Shown here: piece after piece, positions 1 to 8,266 of the stretch
Numbering within the stretch: the first letter of the stretch is position 1
How the letters are laid out: every line of letters begins with the position of its first letter
Source of the DNA: Kocuria turfanensis
Lineage (GTDB): Bacteria > Actinomycetota > Actinomycetes > Actinomycetales > Micrococcaceae
Assembly: GCF_001580365.1 (NCBI RefSeq)
Contig: NZ_CP014480.1
Location: forward strand, 2,171,008 to 2,235,007
Direction of reading: 5' to 3'
Length of the DNA: 64,000 nucleotides
The notes under the pieces: model-generated
Seen by the model: the letters and a program-made list of their open reading frames with translations, nothing else
Database searches by the model: none
What the model was told of the DNA's origin: nothing
Program-made: the position numbers and the translations under genes

Positions 1-1252
1 TGTCGTGCTCGAGGAAGTCGAGGGCGTTGAGCACGGCCCGGCGCATCGCCACGTCCAGGTCGGAGTTCTGCTCGCCGCCGCCCGCGCCGTCCGGGTCGGA
101 GAGCCCGATGGGGATCCAGTGCTCGGCGGTCTCGGCGAACGGGTAGTGGTGGGCCACGGACGGGGCGTCCCCCTCCCCCGCGCGGCAGACGGTGAGCCGG
201 AAGGTCCCGCGCAGCGAGCCCTCCATCGCGGTGAGCGCCACCTCGCCGTCGCCCATGGCCATGTGCGGATCGCCGACGTAGAACAGGGCGCCGTCGGTCT
301 GCACGGGCAGGTAGAAGGTGGAGCCCACGCCGAGGTGGCGGATGTCGATGTTGCCGCCGCCGAGGGTGGGCGGGATCGAGTTCAGCAGGTCGTCGGTGAG
401 TCCCGCGCCCCGCTGGTGGGCGACGCCCATCATGCCCATGAAGGGGCGCAGCGGGAAGCGCACCGCCCCGCCGGCCATGACGCCCTGGCCGTGCTCGACC
501 GGGGTGAACGTGGAGACGTTGCCGTACTCCTCCGGGTTCCCGGTGGCCCGGCCGTCCGTGCCCACCGCCGGCAGGACGTCCTCCACGAGGAGGTCCGCCA
601 CCGGGCCCCCGCGGGCGGGTCCCGGGAGCGCGCCCTTGCCGTGCCGGCTGGAGACCACCCCGTAGGGCACCCGCAGGTCCGCGCGCAGGGTCTCGATCTT
701 CAGAACGTCACCGGGGCGGGCCTCCTCCACGAACACGGGTCCGGTGACCACGTGCGGGCCGTCGCGGTCGAAGTCCCGCTCGGTGCGGTCGTAGTCGCGG
801 GCGATCTCCACCGCGTCGTCGAGCACCCGGGACCTCGGCACACCCTGCCCGGCGAAGAACTCCACGGGGTCCCGGCCCTGGTCCTCGAGGATCCCCTCGT
901 GGGAGACGGCGTCGATGGTGACCGTCCGCCCCGAGCGCATGCGCAGCGCGGGCTCGGCGTCCACGGACGGCACGTAGCCCCACAGGACGCGGTCCACCTC
1001 GGAGGGCAGGTAGTGGTCGCCGGGGATCGGCCCCCGTCCCGGCTGGAGGATCGTGCCGCGGAAGCCGGGACGCCCGCCGCCCGACGAGGAGGACCGGCCA
1101 CCGGCGCCCGAGGCGGAGGCCACCGCGGCGCCGGCGCCGGTGGTGGTGACGGCACCGGCGGCGGCCACGCCGGCGGCCGCCCGGAAGAAGGTGCGCCGGC
1201 CGAGGCCGCGCTGGAGTTCGTCGGCGGCTCGTCGTGCGAGGTGCTCACGCAT
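1..1252 (-). CDS. fmdA: TAT-exported acetamidase/formamidase, 3' end beyond window
   Basis: Predicted amidase that releases ammonia from short amides such as acetamide or formamide. The frame runs off the left edge after about 417 codons, so the C-terminus is missing. The N-terminus is a twin-arginine signal: RRTFFRA, then an Ala/Val-rich hydrophobic stretch to about residue 40, then a Ser/Gly-rich spacer. Export is therefore likely. The family signature GDPHMAMGDGEV is at about residues 327-338 and FAETAEHWIPIG lies about 40 residues later. The ATG at 1252 has GGGAG 8 nt upstream. The leader contains a GlnR-like box (1312-1350), so control by nitrogen status is inferred. A shorter paralogue lies upstream at 1764-2615. 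Confidence 0.9.
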   Translation of the reverse strand, partial: MREHLARRAADELQRGLGRRTFFRAAAGVAAAGAVTTTGAGAAVASASGAGGRSSSSGGGRPGFRGTILQPGRGPIPGDHYLPSEVDRVLWGYVPSVDAEPALRMRSGRTVTIDAVSHEGILEDQGRDPVEFFAGQGVPRSRVLDDAVEIARDYDRTERDFDRDGPHVVTGPVFVEEARPGDVLKIETLRADLRVPYGVVSSRHGKGALPGPARGGPVADLLVEDVLPAVGTDGRATGNPEEYGNVSTFTPVEHGQGVMAGGAVRFPLRPFMGMMGVAHQRGAGLTDDLLNSIPPTLGGGNIDIRHLGVGSTFYLPVQTDGALFYVGDPHMAMGDGEVALTAMEGSLRGTFRLTVCRAGEGDAPSVAHHYPFAETAEHWIPIGLSDPDGAGGGEQNSDLDVAMRRAVLNALDFLEHD

Positions 1253-1296
1253 GGGTGGTCTCCCGAGGTCGGATGCGGGTTCGTCGAATGACTACG

Positions 1297-1350
1297 ACCC
1301 TAGGGAGACGGTGTTACGGGATCGGCGCCCCCGTGTTTCGGCACCGTGAC
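1297..1350 (-). promoter_or_regulatory. GlnR-like box and -10 element of the exported amidase gene
   Basis: Read toward the gene, GTCAC-N6-GAAAC (1350-1335) is followed 17 nt later by GTAAC (1316-1312), keeping the 11-bp half-site spacing known for actinobacterial GlnR. A TAGGGT -10 (1302-1297) follows, giving a leader of roughly 40 nt. The same elements at the same distances recur at 2655-2708. What is seen is the spacing; GlnR binding is inferred. Confidence 0.65.
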
Positions 1351-1404
1351 GGCGCCGGCAGCTGCCGCCGGGCGGCGCTGGGACGCATCACTGCCGGGCG
1401 GATC

Positions 1405-1541
1405 GGCCGGACAGAGCGGCCGGACAGAGCGGCCGGGGCCCTGCCCGGCAGGGCGCGAACGAGGTCGTGCGGAAGTGGCGGCGCAGGAAGGGAGCCGCAG
1501 GAAGGGAGCCCCGGGAAGGGAGCCGCGGGCAGCAAGCCGCG
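1405..1541. repeat. Two short tandem-repeat patches
   Basis: A 13-bp unit, ggccggacagagc, occurs twice head to tail at 1405-1430. A 14-bp unit, ggaagggagccgca, occurs three times at 1486-1527 with a degenerate fourth copy to 1541. They lie in the 511-bp gap (1253-1763) between the two amidase genes, in which I see no coding potential. Similar arrays occur at convergent junctions elsewhere in the window. Confidence 0.8.
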
Positions 1542-1652
1542 GCGGGAGCGCGGCGCAGGGGGTTGGACAGGTCACCGGGCGCCCCGGCCGTGGTGCTCCG
1601 GCCGGCGGCGGGCAGTCCGACCTCGTCGTCGGAACCGCGCACGGACGCCCGC

Positions 1653-1722
1653 GTGACCTGCGTCACCCAGAGTAGGGGGTCGGAAGTGGTCGTGGTGAAT
1701 GCATGCGCAATATGACCATTGC
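1653..1722. promoter_or_regulatory. GTGAC-N4-GTCAC palindrome and AT-rich inverted repeat
   Basis: GTGAC-ctgc-GTCAC (1653-1666) fits the GTGA-N6-TCAC core of Crp/GlxR-type sites. A small AT-rich island (about 1695-1730) contains GCAAT-N6-ATTGC (1707-1722). Both lie just downstream of the stop at 1764, well upstream of the next gene's own promoter near 1300. What they control is not evident. Confidence 0.3.
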
Positions 1723-1763
1723 AACTGCACACGCCGAGGGGATCGGCGCGTGTTCCGGCGGTC

Positions 1764-2615
1764 TCAGGCGAAGTCGGCCTTGCGGATCCGGCCGTGCGCG
1801 CCGACCGTGCCGTCCCCCAGACGGGTGACGGCGAACTGGGCGGTGGCCGAGAGGTAGGCGTGGGCGATCGGCCGGTCCAGGCCGCGGTCCCGCTGCAGGA
1901 ACTCCACCCCGGCGCTCACCGCCCGGTGCATGGCCGTGGTCATGCAGAAGGACCGCTCGCCGTCCCCGGCTCCGACCTGACCCGCCGGCTCCTCGGGCGC
2001 CTCGACGCGCGAGTGCCCGACGACGATCCAGTGCTCGTCGGTCTCGGCGAACGGGTGCCGGTGCGCCACGGAGGGCAGGTCCTGCGTGCCGGCCGGGCAC
2101 ACGGTGAGACGGAAGGAGCCGCGCGGGTCCTCCTCGGCCGAGCCCAGGGCCCGGCACAGCTCACGGGGGCAGAAGGCCGTGCCCTGCGTGCGGACCGGCA
2201 GGTAGGCGGTGCACCCGGACTCCAGCGGCGCGCTCCCGCCGGCCAGGCCCAGCACCTCGACCCGCAGCACGTCCCCGGGCCGGGCGGCGGCGAGGAACGC
2301 CCGGCCCGTGGCGAGGTGCGGGCCGGCGCCGTCGAGGGCCGGGATGTCCTCCGGGCGCTCCTGCCCCGGATCCGGCACGGTGGCCGACGGGACGTCCGGG
2401 GCCCCGGGAACCGTGGCGGCAGGCTCGGGACGCCGGAACCGGGGCACGCCGATCCCGGAGGACGGGTGGGCGGCGCGCGCGGCGGCGGCGCGGGCCCGCG
2501 CCCGCTCTTCCTCGGTGCCCGCGGGCTCCACCGCGGTGCCGCCCACCACGCGGAGCGCCGGCCGCCGCGCGTGCGGCAGGGAGGGCGCGGGTCCTGGTCC
2601 TGCGTGCTCGGTCAT
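1764..2615 (-). CDS. Short acetamidase/formamidase-like protein without the signature segment
   Basis: 283 residues starting at ATG 2615 with AAGGAG upstream; no signal peptide. It keeps pieces seen in the exported paralogue downstream: ARPGDVLRVEVLGL, the block SFRLTVCPAG then SVAHRHPFAETDEHWIVVG, and a C-terminus ending GRIRKADF. The middle of the family fold, including the GDPHMAMGDGEV segment that supplies metal and active-site residues, is replaced by an unrelated linker with two cysteines. It is far shorter than the roughly 400-residue family. It could be a regulatory pseudo-enzyme or have another activity; catalysis as an amidase is doubtful. Its promoter matches that of the exported amidase, so co-regulation is inferred. 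Confidence 0.75.
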   Translation of the reverse strand: MTEHAGPGPAPSLPHARRPALRVVGGTAVEPAGTEEERARARAAAARAAHPSSGIGVPRFRRPEPAATVPGAPDVPSATVPDPGQERPEDIPALDGAGPHLATGRAFLAAARPGDVLRVEVLGLAGGSAPLESGCTAYLPVRTQGTAFCPRELCRALGSAEEDPRGSFRLTVCPAGTQDLPSVAHRHPFAETDEHWIVVGHSRVEAPEEPAGQVGAGDGERSFCMTTAMHRAVSAGVEFLQRDRGLDRPIAHAYLSATAQFAVTRLGDGTVGAHGRIRKADFA

Positions 2616-2654
2616 GGGTGCTCCTTGGGGGCGGGGCGAGGGATGCTGCTCCGA

Positions 2655-2708
2655 ACTGTAGGAAAGCCGTGTTACTGCACCGGGCACGGCACGTTTCCGC
2701 GACGTGAC
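2655..2708 (-). promoter_or_regulatory. GlnR-like box and -10 element of the short amidase-like gene
   Basis: GTCAC-N6-GAAAC (2708-2693), then 17 nt, then GTAAC (2674-2670), then nine bases to TACAGT (2660-2655) as -10. Every spacing equals that at 1297-1350 although the filler sequence differs, which argues for one regulator. GlnR is the best-known actinobacterial match to this half-site pattern. Confidence 0.65.
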
Positions 2709-2808
2709 GGCGCCCATAACGAGACGAAGCATGCCACGGACCGCCGCACAAGCCCCATACATGACGATTGCGACGAGGACGCGGCCGTTCCGCCGTCGCG
2801 GCACGCCA

Positions 2809-2820
2809 TAGTCTGGCGGG
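2809..2820 (+). promoter_or_regulatory. Leaderless-type promoter of the LysR gene
   Basis: TAGTCT (2809-2814) is followed by six bases and then the ATG at 2821, the usual geometry of a leaderless actinobacterial transcript. No Shine-Dalgarno sequence of the usual kind is present, which supports the start at 2821. Confidence 0.5.
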
Positions 2821-3753
2821 ATGGAAGTCCACAAGGCCCAGGCGTTCCTCGCCGTCGCCGAGGAGCTGCACTTCGGCCGGGCGGCCAAGCGCCTGCACAT
2901 GGCGCAACCACCCCTGAGCCGGCTGATCCGGCAGCTGGAGGCCGAACTGGGCGCCACCCTGTTCGAGCGCAGCACCCGCCACGTGACGCTCACCCCGCAG
3001 GGCGAGGCCCTCCTGGAGCCGGCCCGGGAGCTGGTCATGCTGGCCCGGCGGATCAAGGACGTGGTCCGCAAGTCCCAGCAGGGCGAGATCGGGCGGGCCC
3101 GGCTCGGCTTCGCCGGGGCCTCCGTGAACCAGGCGGTGGGCGAGCTGGCGCGGCAGGTCCGCCGGCTGCGCCCGGGGATCAGCCTGGAGCTCTACAGCTC
3201 GCAGTTCTCCCACCTGGGCCTGCAGAAGGTCCTGGACGACTCCCTCGACCTGGTGATCGGCCGCTGGGACTTCCTGCCCGCGGAGGTCGACTCCCGGCTC
3301 GTCGCCCTCGAGGAGCTGCTCATCGCGCTGCCGGAGAGCCACCCGCTGGCCGACCGCGAGACCCTCGACGTCGAGGACCTGGCCGAGGAGGCCTGGATCG
3401 TCCTGCCCGGCGGGGCCGGGGCCACGCTGCCCAACCGGCTGAACACCCTGGCGATGAACGCCGGCTTCGTCCCGCGGATCGTGCAGGTGGCCCCGGACTC
3501 CTGGACGCTGGTGGTGCTGGTGGGCGCCGGGATGGGGATCTCCCTGATCCTCTCCAGCGTGCGGGACAACGTTCCCTCCCGGGGCGTGGTCTACAAGCCG
3601 CTGACCCGGGAGCAGAAGCCCGTGGAGGTCCGGCTCATCTGGCGCCGGGGAGACCCCAATCCCGCCCTGCAGTCGGTCATCGAGATCTCCGAGACGGTGT
3701 TCCCCGCCCCCGCCGATCCCTCGGTCCCGGAGGACCCGCTCCCGGCTCCGTGA
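2821..3753 (+). CDS. LysR-family transcriptional regulator
   Basis: 310 residues with the standard LysR layout. The N-terminal helix-turn-helix spans about residues 1-65 (FLAVAEELHFGRAAKRLHMA, then QPPLSRLIRQLE and LFERS). An effector-binding domain runs to about residue 295, followed by a Pro-rich tail. It is divergent from the short amidase-like gene and probably controls neighbouring genes, but its effector cannot be read from sequence. The ATG at 2821 follows a leaderless-type -10. Downstream is a repeat-filled convergent junction. Confidence 0.92.
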   Translation: MEVHKAQAFLAVAEELHFGRAAKRLHMAQPPLSRLIRQLEAELGATLFERSTRHVTLTPQGEALLEPARELVMLARRIKDVVRKSQQGEIGRARLGFAGASVNQAVGELARQVRRLRPGISLELYSSQFSHLGLQKVLDDSLDLVIGRWDFLPAEVDSRLVALEELLIALPESHPLADRETLDVEDLAEEAWIVLPGGAGATLPNRLNTLAMNAGFVPRIVQVAPDSWTLVVLVGAGMGISLILSSVRDNVPSRGVVYKPLTREQKPVEVRLIWRRGDPNPALQSVIEISETVFPAPADPSVPEDPLPAP

Positions 3754-3771
3754 CCCCCCGCACGAGGGACG

Positions 3772-3854
3772 CGGCACCGGGGGCGCGGCACGGGGGCCAC
3801 GGCACCGGACCATGGCACCGGGGAACACGGCACCGGGCCACGGCACCGGGCCAC
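3772..3854. repeat. Degenerate 13-15 bp tandem repeat at a convergent junction
   Basis: About six imperfect copies of a unit close to cggcaccgggcca fill most of the gap between the LysR stop (3753) and the acyl-CoA dehydrogenase stop (3896). No convincing stem-loop terminator is visible here. Confidence 0.75.
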
Positions 3855-3895
3855 GTCGTCGGCGATATGGGCGCGGCGGCCCCGTGCCGGGCGGA

Positions 3896-5131
3896 TCAGC
3901 TGAAGGCCGAGATGCCGGTGATGTCCCGGCCCACGAGCAGCGCCTGGATGAAGTCGGTGCCCTCGTAGGTGGAGACGACCTCCATGTCCGTCATGTGCCG
4001 GATGATGTGGTTCTCCAGCAGCAGCCCGTTGCCGGCGAGCAGGTCGCGGGCCTCGTTGCAGATCCACTTGCCCTTCTGCGCGGTGGCCATCTTCACCATC
4101 GAGGCCTGCGCGTTGGACAGCTGCCCCCGGTCGGCGAGCTCGGCCATCCGGTCGCACAGCAGCTGCATGGCGGTGAGCTCGCTGAGCATGTTCGCCAGCC
4201 GGGACTGCACGAGCTGGTAGCTGCCGATCGCGTGGCCGAACTGCTTCCGGCGGGCGGCGTAGTCGGCGGCGATCTCGAACGCGGCCATCGCGTGGCCCAC
4301 GGCCTCCCAGGAGGCCCCGCCGCGGGTGGCCTGCAGCACGCGGGAGACGTCCTTGAAGGACCGGCAGTGCTCCAGCCGGTTGGCCGCAGGCACCCGCAGG
4401 CCCTCCAGCACGATGTCGGCCTGCTGGATCGCCCGCTTTCCCACCTTGCCGGTGATGACCTCGGGCCGGTAGCCGGCAGGGTGCTCGCCGGCGGCGGTCT
4501 TCTCGACGACGAAGGCGTTGACCTTCCCGTCCTCGGTGCTGCGCGCGAACAGCACGACCACGTCGGCCGCGTGCCCGTTGCCGATCCAGCGCTTGTGCCC
4601 GTCGATCACCCAGGAGTCCCCGTCCCGGCGGGCGGTGGTCTCCAGGGCCACCGAGTCGGAGCCGTGCTCGGGCTCGGTGAGGGCGAACGCCCCGGTCTTC
4701 TCCAGCCGGGCCATGGCCGGCAGCCAGCGGTCCTTCTGCTCCTCGGACCCGAGCATGTTCAGCGCGCCCATGCACAGGTTGCCGTGCACGCCCAGGAACG
4801 TGTTGATGCTGCCGTCCACCCGCGCCATCTCGCGGGCGACCATGCCGGCGGCCTTCCGGCTCATCCCGGGGCAGCCGTGGCCCTGGATGGTGGTGCCGAT
4901 GATGCCCAGCTCGGCCAGGCCGGGCAGCAGCTCCCAGGGGAACTCGGCGCGCTCCCAGTAGTCGTTGATCAGGGGCAGCACCTGCTGCTCGGCGAAGGCG
5001 CGCACCCGGTCGCGCACGGCGATCTCCTCGGGGCTGAGGTCGTCGTCGAGCCGGAAGTAGTCGGAGGTCGCGGCGCCGGCGGGAACGGCCTCCGGGGACG
5101 CGGTCGAGGGAGCGCTGGAGGTGGTGGTCAT
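3896..5131 (-). CDS. Acyl-CoA dehydrogenase, glutaryl-CoA dehydrogenase-like clade
   Basis: 411 residues; FAD-dependent alpha,beta-dehydrogenation of an acyl-CoA in the cytosol. Landmarks are EGHGCPGMS-like QGHGCPGMS near residue 85, the FAD/substrate segment FALTEPEHGSDSVALET, RKQFGHAIGSYQLVQ, and the catalytic-base motif TYEGTD with the presumed base at Glu390. It resembles the protein at 60616-61830 more closely than the GcdH at 14384-15562. Start ATG 5131 is preceded by a weak AAGGACC. It is the last gene of the leftward operon, 14 bp after the MFS gene. The substrate is unknown; a short or branched acyl-CoA made by the upstream CoA-transferase is likely. Confidence 0.9.
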   Translation of the reverse strand: MTTTSSAPSTASPEAVPAGAATSDYFRLDDDLSPEEIAVRDRVRAFAEQQVLPLINDYWERAEFPWELLPGLAELGIIGTTIQGHGCPGMSRKAAGMVAREMARVDGSINTFLGVHGNLCMGALNMLGSEEQKDRWLPAMARLEKTGAFALTEPEHGSDSVALETTARRDGDSWVIDGHKRWIGNGHAADVVVLFARSTEDGKVNAFVVEKTAAGEHPAGYRPEVITGKVGKRAIQQADIVLEGLRVPAANRLEHCRSFKDVSRVLQATRGGASWEAVGHAMAAFEIAADYAARRKQFGHAIGSYQLVQSRLANMLSELTAMQLLCDRMAELADRGQLSNAQASMVKMATAQKGKWICNEARDLLAGNGLLLENHIIRHMTDMEVVSTYEGTDFIQALLVGRDITGISAFS

Positions 5132-5145
5132 GGTCGGTCCTTTCG

Positions 5146-6585
5146 TCAGCGGGTCGCAGGACCCGCGGTGGTGGGAAGGGGCGGGGGCGCCGGGGCCGGC
5201 TCAGGGCCCCGGGTGGCCCGCAGCAGCAGGAGCAGGCCCAGGGCGGCCACGGCGAGCGCGGGGAAGACGAGCAGCGAGGCGCCGGTGGCCCAGGCCAGGG
5301 AGACCGCGGAGTAGCCGGCGGCCATGGAGAGGAAGCGGATCATGTTGTGGATGCCCACGGCGGTGCCCGAGCGGCCGGCGGGCGAGAGGAGGAGCTCCGT
5401 GGCCGCCGCGCTCTGGGCGAAGGCGATGCCGATCCCGGCGAGCACGAGCCCCAGCACCACCAGGGACACGACCACCCAGCGGGCCACGCCCAGCCCGGAG
5501 GTCGCCATGGCCACGGTGACCACGGGAGTGGCCAGCACGACCAGCACGACGCCGCGGCTCAGCTGCACCCGGCTGCCCCGCCGCCGGCCGACCCGCGCGG
5601 CGGCGGGGCCGGCGGCCGTCATCGCGAGCGCCAGGGTGAGGACCACGAGGCCGATCTGGGCCGGGCCCAGCCGCAGCTCGGCGCCGAGGAACAGCGGCAC
5701 GGCCACGATCGCCACCGCCAGGGTCCCCATGGCCAGCCCCGCCCCGGCCGCGGCCGTGAGGTAGGCCGGGTCCCGCAGCAGGGCGGGGTCCAGCAGGGGC
5801 CGGGGTGCTGTGCCGTCCGCCGCCGCCCGCCGGGCCCGGCGCCGGGAGAGGTGGGCGAACAGCCACCAGCCGAGCACCGCGCAGGCCGCGAGCAGCGCCA
5901 CCGCGGTCCACGGGCCGGTCTGCCCGGCCAGCAGCACGGCGGTGGCCGTGGAGCCGCCGCCCACCACGAGCCAGGCCATCGCGGCCACGTGCATGGGCGG
6001 GCGCCGCCGTCCGGTCCGGGGCATGGACGCCGCGAGCAGGGCCATCAGCACGAGCACCAGCCCGGCGTGCACCAGGAAGACCCAGCGCCAGCCCAGGGCC
6101 TCGGTGAGGAGCCCGCCGAAGGGCGGCCCCACGGCCTGGCCCACGCCGATGGCCGAGGCCCACGCGCCCATGGTCCGCGCCGTGCGCTCCGGCCAGGTGC
6201 TGACGAGGGCGGCCTGCACGCACGGCGGGATCGCGCTGCACGCCGCGCCCTGCACCGCGCGGGCGGAGACCAGGGTCTCCAGGCCGGTGGCCGAGGCCGC
6301 CGTGAGCTCCGCGAGCACCATCACCCCGAGGGCTGCGATGAGGAAGACCTTCACCCCGAGCCGGTCGCCGAGCCAGCCGGCCAGCGGCACCGCCGTGGCC
6401 ATGGCGATCGTGAAGGCGCTCACGGCCAGGACGGACTGCTGGGCCGTCATGCCCAGGTCGGTGCGGATCACCCACAGCGGCGCGTTGATGACGTTCGAGG
6501 ACATGGTCCCCAGCGCGGTGGTGGCCAGCAGCGCCGGATAGGCGATCCGCCCCACGCCCCGCCCGGGCCCCGCCGTCGCGCTCAT
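5146..6585 (-). CDS. MFS transporter, DHA2-like
   Basis: 479 residues with many hydrophobic segments, compatible with 14 membrane helices. The conserved MFS loop after helix 2 reads GWLGDRLGVKVF, and WRWVFLVHAG matches the motif common in 14-helix drug:H+ antiporters. Its start overlaps the thioesterase stop by 4 bp, so it is translationally coupled within the acyl-CoA operon. It may export a pathway product or toxic acid; a drug-efflux role is less likely in this context but cannot be excluded. Confidence 0.88.
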   Translation of the reverse strand: MSATAGPGRGVGRIAYPALLATTALGTMSSNVINAPLWVIRTDLGMTAQQSVLAVSAFTIAMATAVPLAGWLGDRLGVKVFLIAALGVMVLAELTAASATGLETLVSARAVQGAACSAIPPCVQAALVSTWPERTARTMGAWASAIGVGQAVGPPFGGLLTEALGWRWVFLVHAGLVLVLMALLAASMPRTGRRRPPMHVAAMAWLVVGGGSTATAVLLAGQTGPWTAVALLAACAVLGWWLFAHLSRRRARRAAADGTAPRPLLDPALLRDPAYLTAAAGAGLAMGTLAVAIVAVPLFLGAELRLGPAQIGLVVLTLALAMTAAGPAAARVGRRRGSRVQLSRGVVLVVLATPVVTVAMATSGLGVARWVVVSLVVLGLVLAGIGIAFAQSAAATELLLSPAGRSGTAVGIHNMIRFLSMAAGYSAVSLAWATGASLLVFPALAVAALGLLLLLRATRGPEPAPAPPPLPTTAGPATR

Positions 6586-7010
6586 GCACGTGCGGTCACG
6601 GGGTCCGGGACGACGAGGCCCTCCAGGACCGAGCGCACCCCCTCCGGCAGCGGCACGGACCGGCCGGTGGCCGGGTCCGTCTGCACGAGCACGGTGCGGG
6701 CCCGGGCCGCGGCCCGGCCGTACTGGCGCAGCTCGTAGGCCACGGTGTAGGAGGAGCGGCCGAGGCCGGCCACCCAGACGTGGGCGGTGAGCTCCGGGCC
6801 GTGGTCGATGGGCCGCAGGTAGTCCAGGGACAGGGAGACCACCACCCGGGGGCGGGCGGGGTCCGGGACGCCGTCCTCCCCCAGCCAGGCGGCGACGGCC
6901 GAGAGCCGGGCCTCCTCGATCAGGGTCACCACGCGGGCGTTGTTGACGTGCCGGTTGAGGTCCTGGTCGGACCAGCGCACGGGCAGCACGGTGCGGTGCA
7001 CGGCGCTCAT
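6582..7010 (-). CDS. Acyl-CoA thioesterase, hotdog fold
   Basis: 142 residues, the size of a 4-hydroxybenzoyl-CoA-type thioesterase. The motif RWSDQDLNRHVNNARVVTLIEEAR supplies the Asp and Asn-His features of the active site, and the LDYLRPI strand follows. It would hydrolyse a CoA ester to free acid plus CoA, perhaps as a release valve for the pathway. It overlaps the CoA-transferase stop by 4 bp (7007-7010) and the MFS start by 4 bp. Start ATG 7010. Confidence 0.9.
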   Translation of the reverse strand: MSAVHRTVLPVRWSDQDLNRHVNNARVVTLIEEARLSAVAAWLGEDGVPDPARPRVVVSLSLDYLRPIDHGPELTAHVWVAGLGRSSYTVAYELRQYGRAAARARTVLVQTDPATGRSVPLPEGVRSVLEGLVVPDPVTARA

Positions 7011-8221
7011 GACGCCTTCCGGACCGCGGGCCGCCCGCGCTGGAGCCAGGCCAGGACCCGGTCCCGGTCGCCGTCGAGCCGGGGCGGGGCCTGCGTGTAG
7101 TCGACCGGGGTGCGGCTGAACTCCACCGGGTGGCGGACCGTGGGGATCTCGCGGTCCCCCGACCCGGCGAGGACCACCGGGTCCAGGCCGAGCCCCTCGG
7201 CGAACCGGACGCCCTCGTCGACTCCGAGGATCGGGGCGCAGGGCACCTGCACGGCCTTGAGCTGCTCGAACCAGTCCTCGGCGTCCCGGGCGGCGAGCCG
7301 CTCGATCATCAGCCGGCGCAGCTCCACCCGGTTCGCGTTGCGTGCGGACACCGTGCGGAACCGCTCGTCCTCGGCCAGCTCCGGGGCCCCGAGGCACCGG
7401 CAGAGCCGGGCGAACTGCCCGTTGTTGCCCACGGCGATGACGATGTCCTTGTCCCGGGCGGGGAACGGCTCGTAGGGATAGAGACTGGGGTGCTCGTTGC
7501 CCATCCGGGTGGGCACGCTGCCGCCGGCCACGTAGGCGGCGGACTGGTTGACCAGCCCGGACAGGGCCGAGGTGAGCAGGTTCAGCTCCACGTGCTGGCC
7601 CGCCCCGGAGGCCTGGCGCTCGTGGAAGGCGCCCAGGATCCCGGTGGCCGCGTGCAGGCCGGTGATGACGTCGAAGAGGGCCACGCCGGCCCGGTACGGC
7701 TCGCCGTCCTGGCTGCCGGTGAGGCTCATCATCCCGGAGAGGGCCTGGGCCAGGAGGTCGTAGCCGGGCAGGTCGGCGCCGCCGGCGGTGCCGAAGCCGG
7801 TGATCGAGGCGTAGACGAGGTCCGGGCGCCAGGCGCTGACGCTCTCGTAGTCGAGGCCGTAGCGGGCCAGCCCGCCGGGCTTGAAGTTCTCCACGAGGAT
7901 GTCCGCCCGGGCGACGATCTGCTCCACGACCCGGAGCTGCTCCGGGTCGGCGAAGTCCAGGGCGATCGAGTGCTTGTTCCGGTTGACCGACAGGAAGAAG
8001 GTGCTCTCCCCGTCCCGGTGCGGCGGCACCCACGCGCGGGCGTCGTCCCCGGCGGTGGACTCCACCTTGATCACGGTGGCGCCCATGTCCGCCAGCAGCA
8101 TGGTGCAGTAGGGTCCGGCGAGCACCCGGCTGAGGTCCGCGACCACCACCCCGGCGAGCGGGCCGGTGCCGGGGCGGCCGAAGATCTCCTGCAGGACGCG
8201 CAGGTCCTCGAACTGGCTCAT
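7007..8221 (-). CDS. CaiB/BaiF type III CoA-transferase
   Basis: 404 residues, the family's usual length. The N-terminus has LAGVVVADLSRVLAGPYCTMLLADMGATVIKVE, then NRNKHSIALDF. The catalytic Asp is probably in GYDLLAQALSGMM. It moves CoA between carboxylates. The human succinyl-CoA:glutarate CoA-transferase belongs to this family, and a glutaryl-CoA dehydrogenase lies divergent to this operon, so glutarate activation is an attractive inference. Other carboxylates such as mesaconate or carnitine-like acids remain possible. The ATG at 8221 follows GAGGAGAG. Confidence 0.9.
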   Translation of the reverse strand: MSQFEDLRVLQEIFGRPGTGPLAGVVVADLSRVLAGPYCTMLLADMGATVIKVESTAGDDARAWVPPHRDGESTFFLSVNRNKHSIALDFADPEQLRVVEQIVARADILVENFKPGGLARYGLDYESVSAWRPDLVYASITGFGTAGGADLPGYDLLAQALSGMMSLTGSQDGEPYRAGVALFDVITGLHAATGILGAFHERQASGAGQHVELNLLTSALSGLVNQSAAYVAGGSVPTRMGNEHPSLYPYEPFPARDKDIVIAVGNNGQFARLCRCLGAPELAEDERFRTVSARNANRVELRRLMIERLAARDAEDWFEQLKAVQVPCAPILGVDEGVRFAEGLGLDPVVLAGSGDREIPTVRHPVEFSRTPVDYTQAPPRLDGDRDRVLAWLQRGRPAVRKAS

Positions 8222-8266
8222 GTCGTCTCTCCTCGTGGTTCGGTGGGTGCGGCGCGCGGGTGGCGC

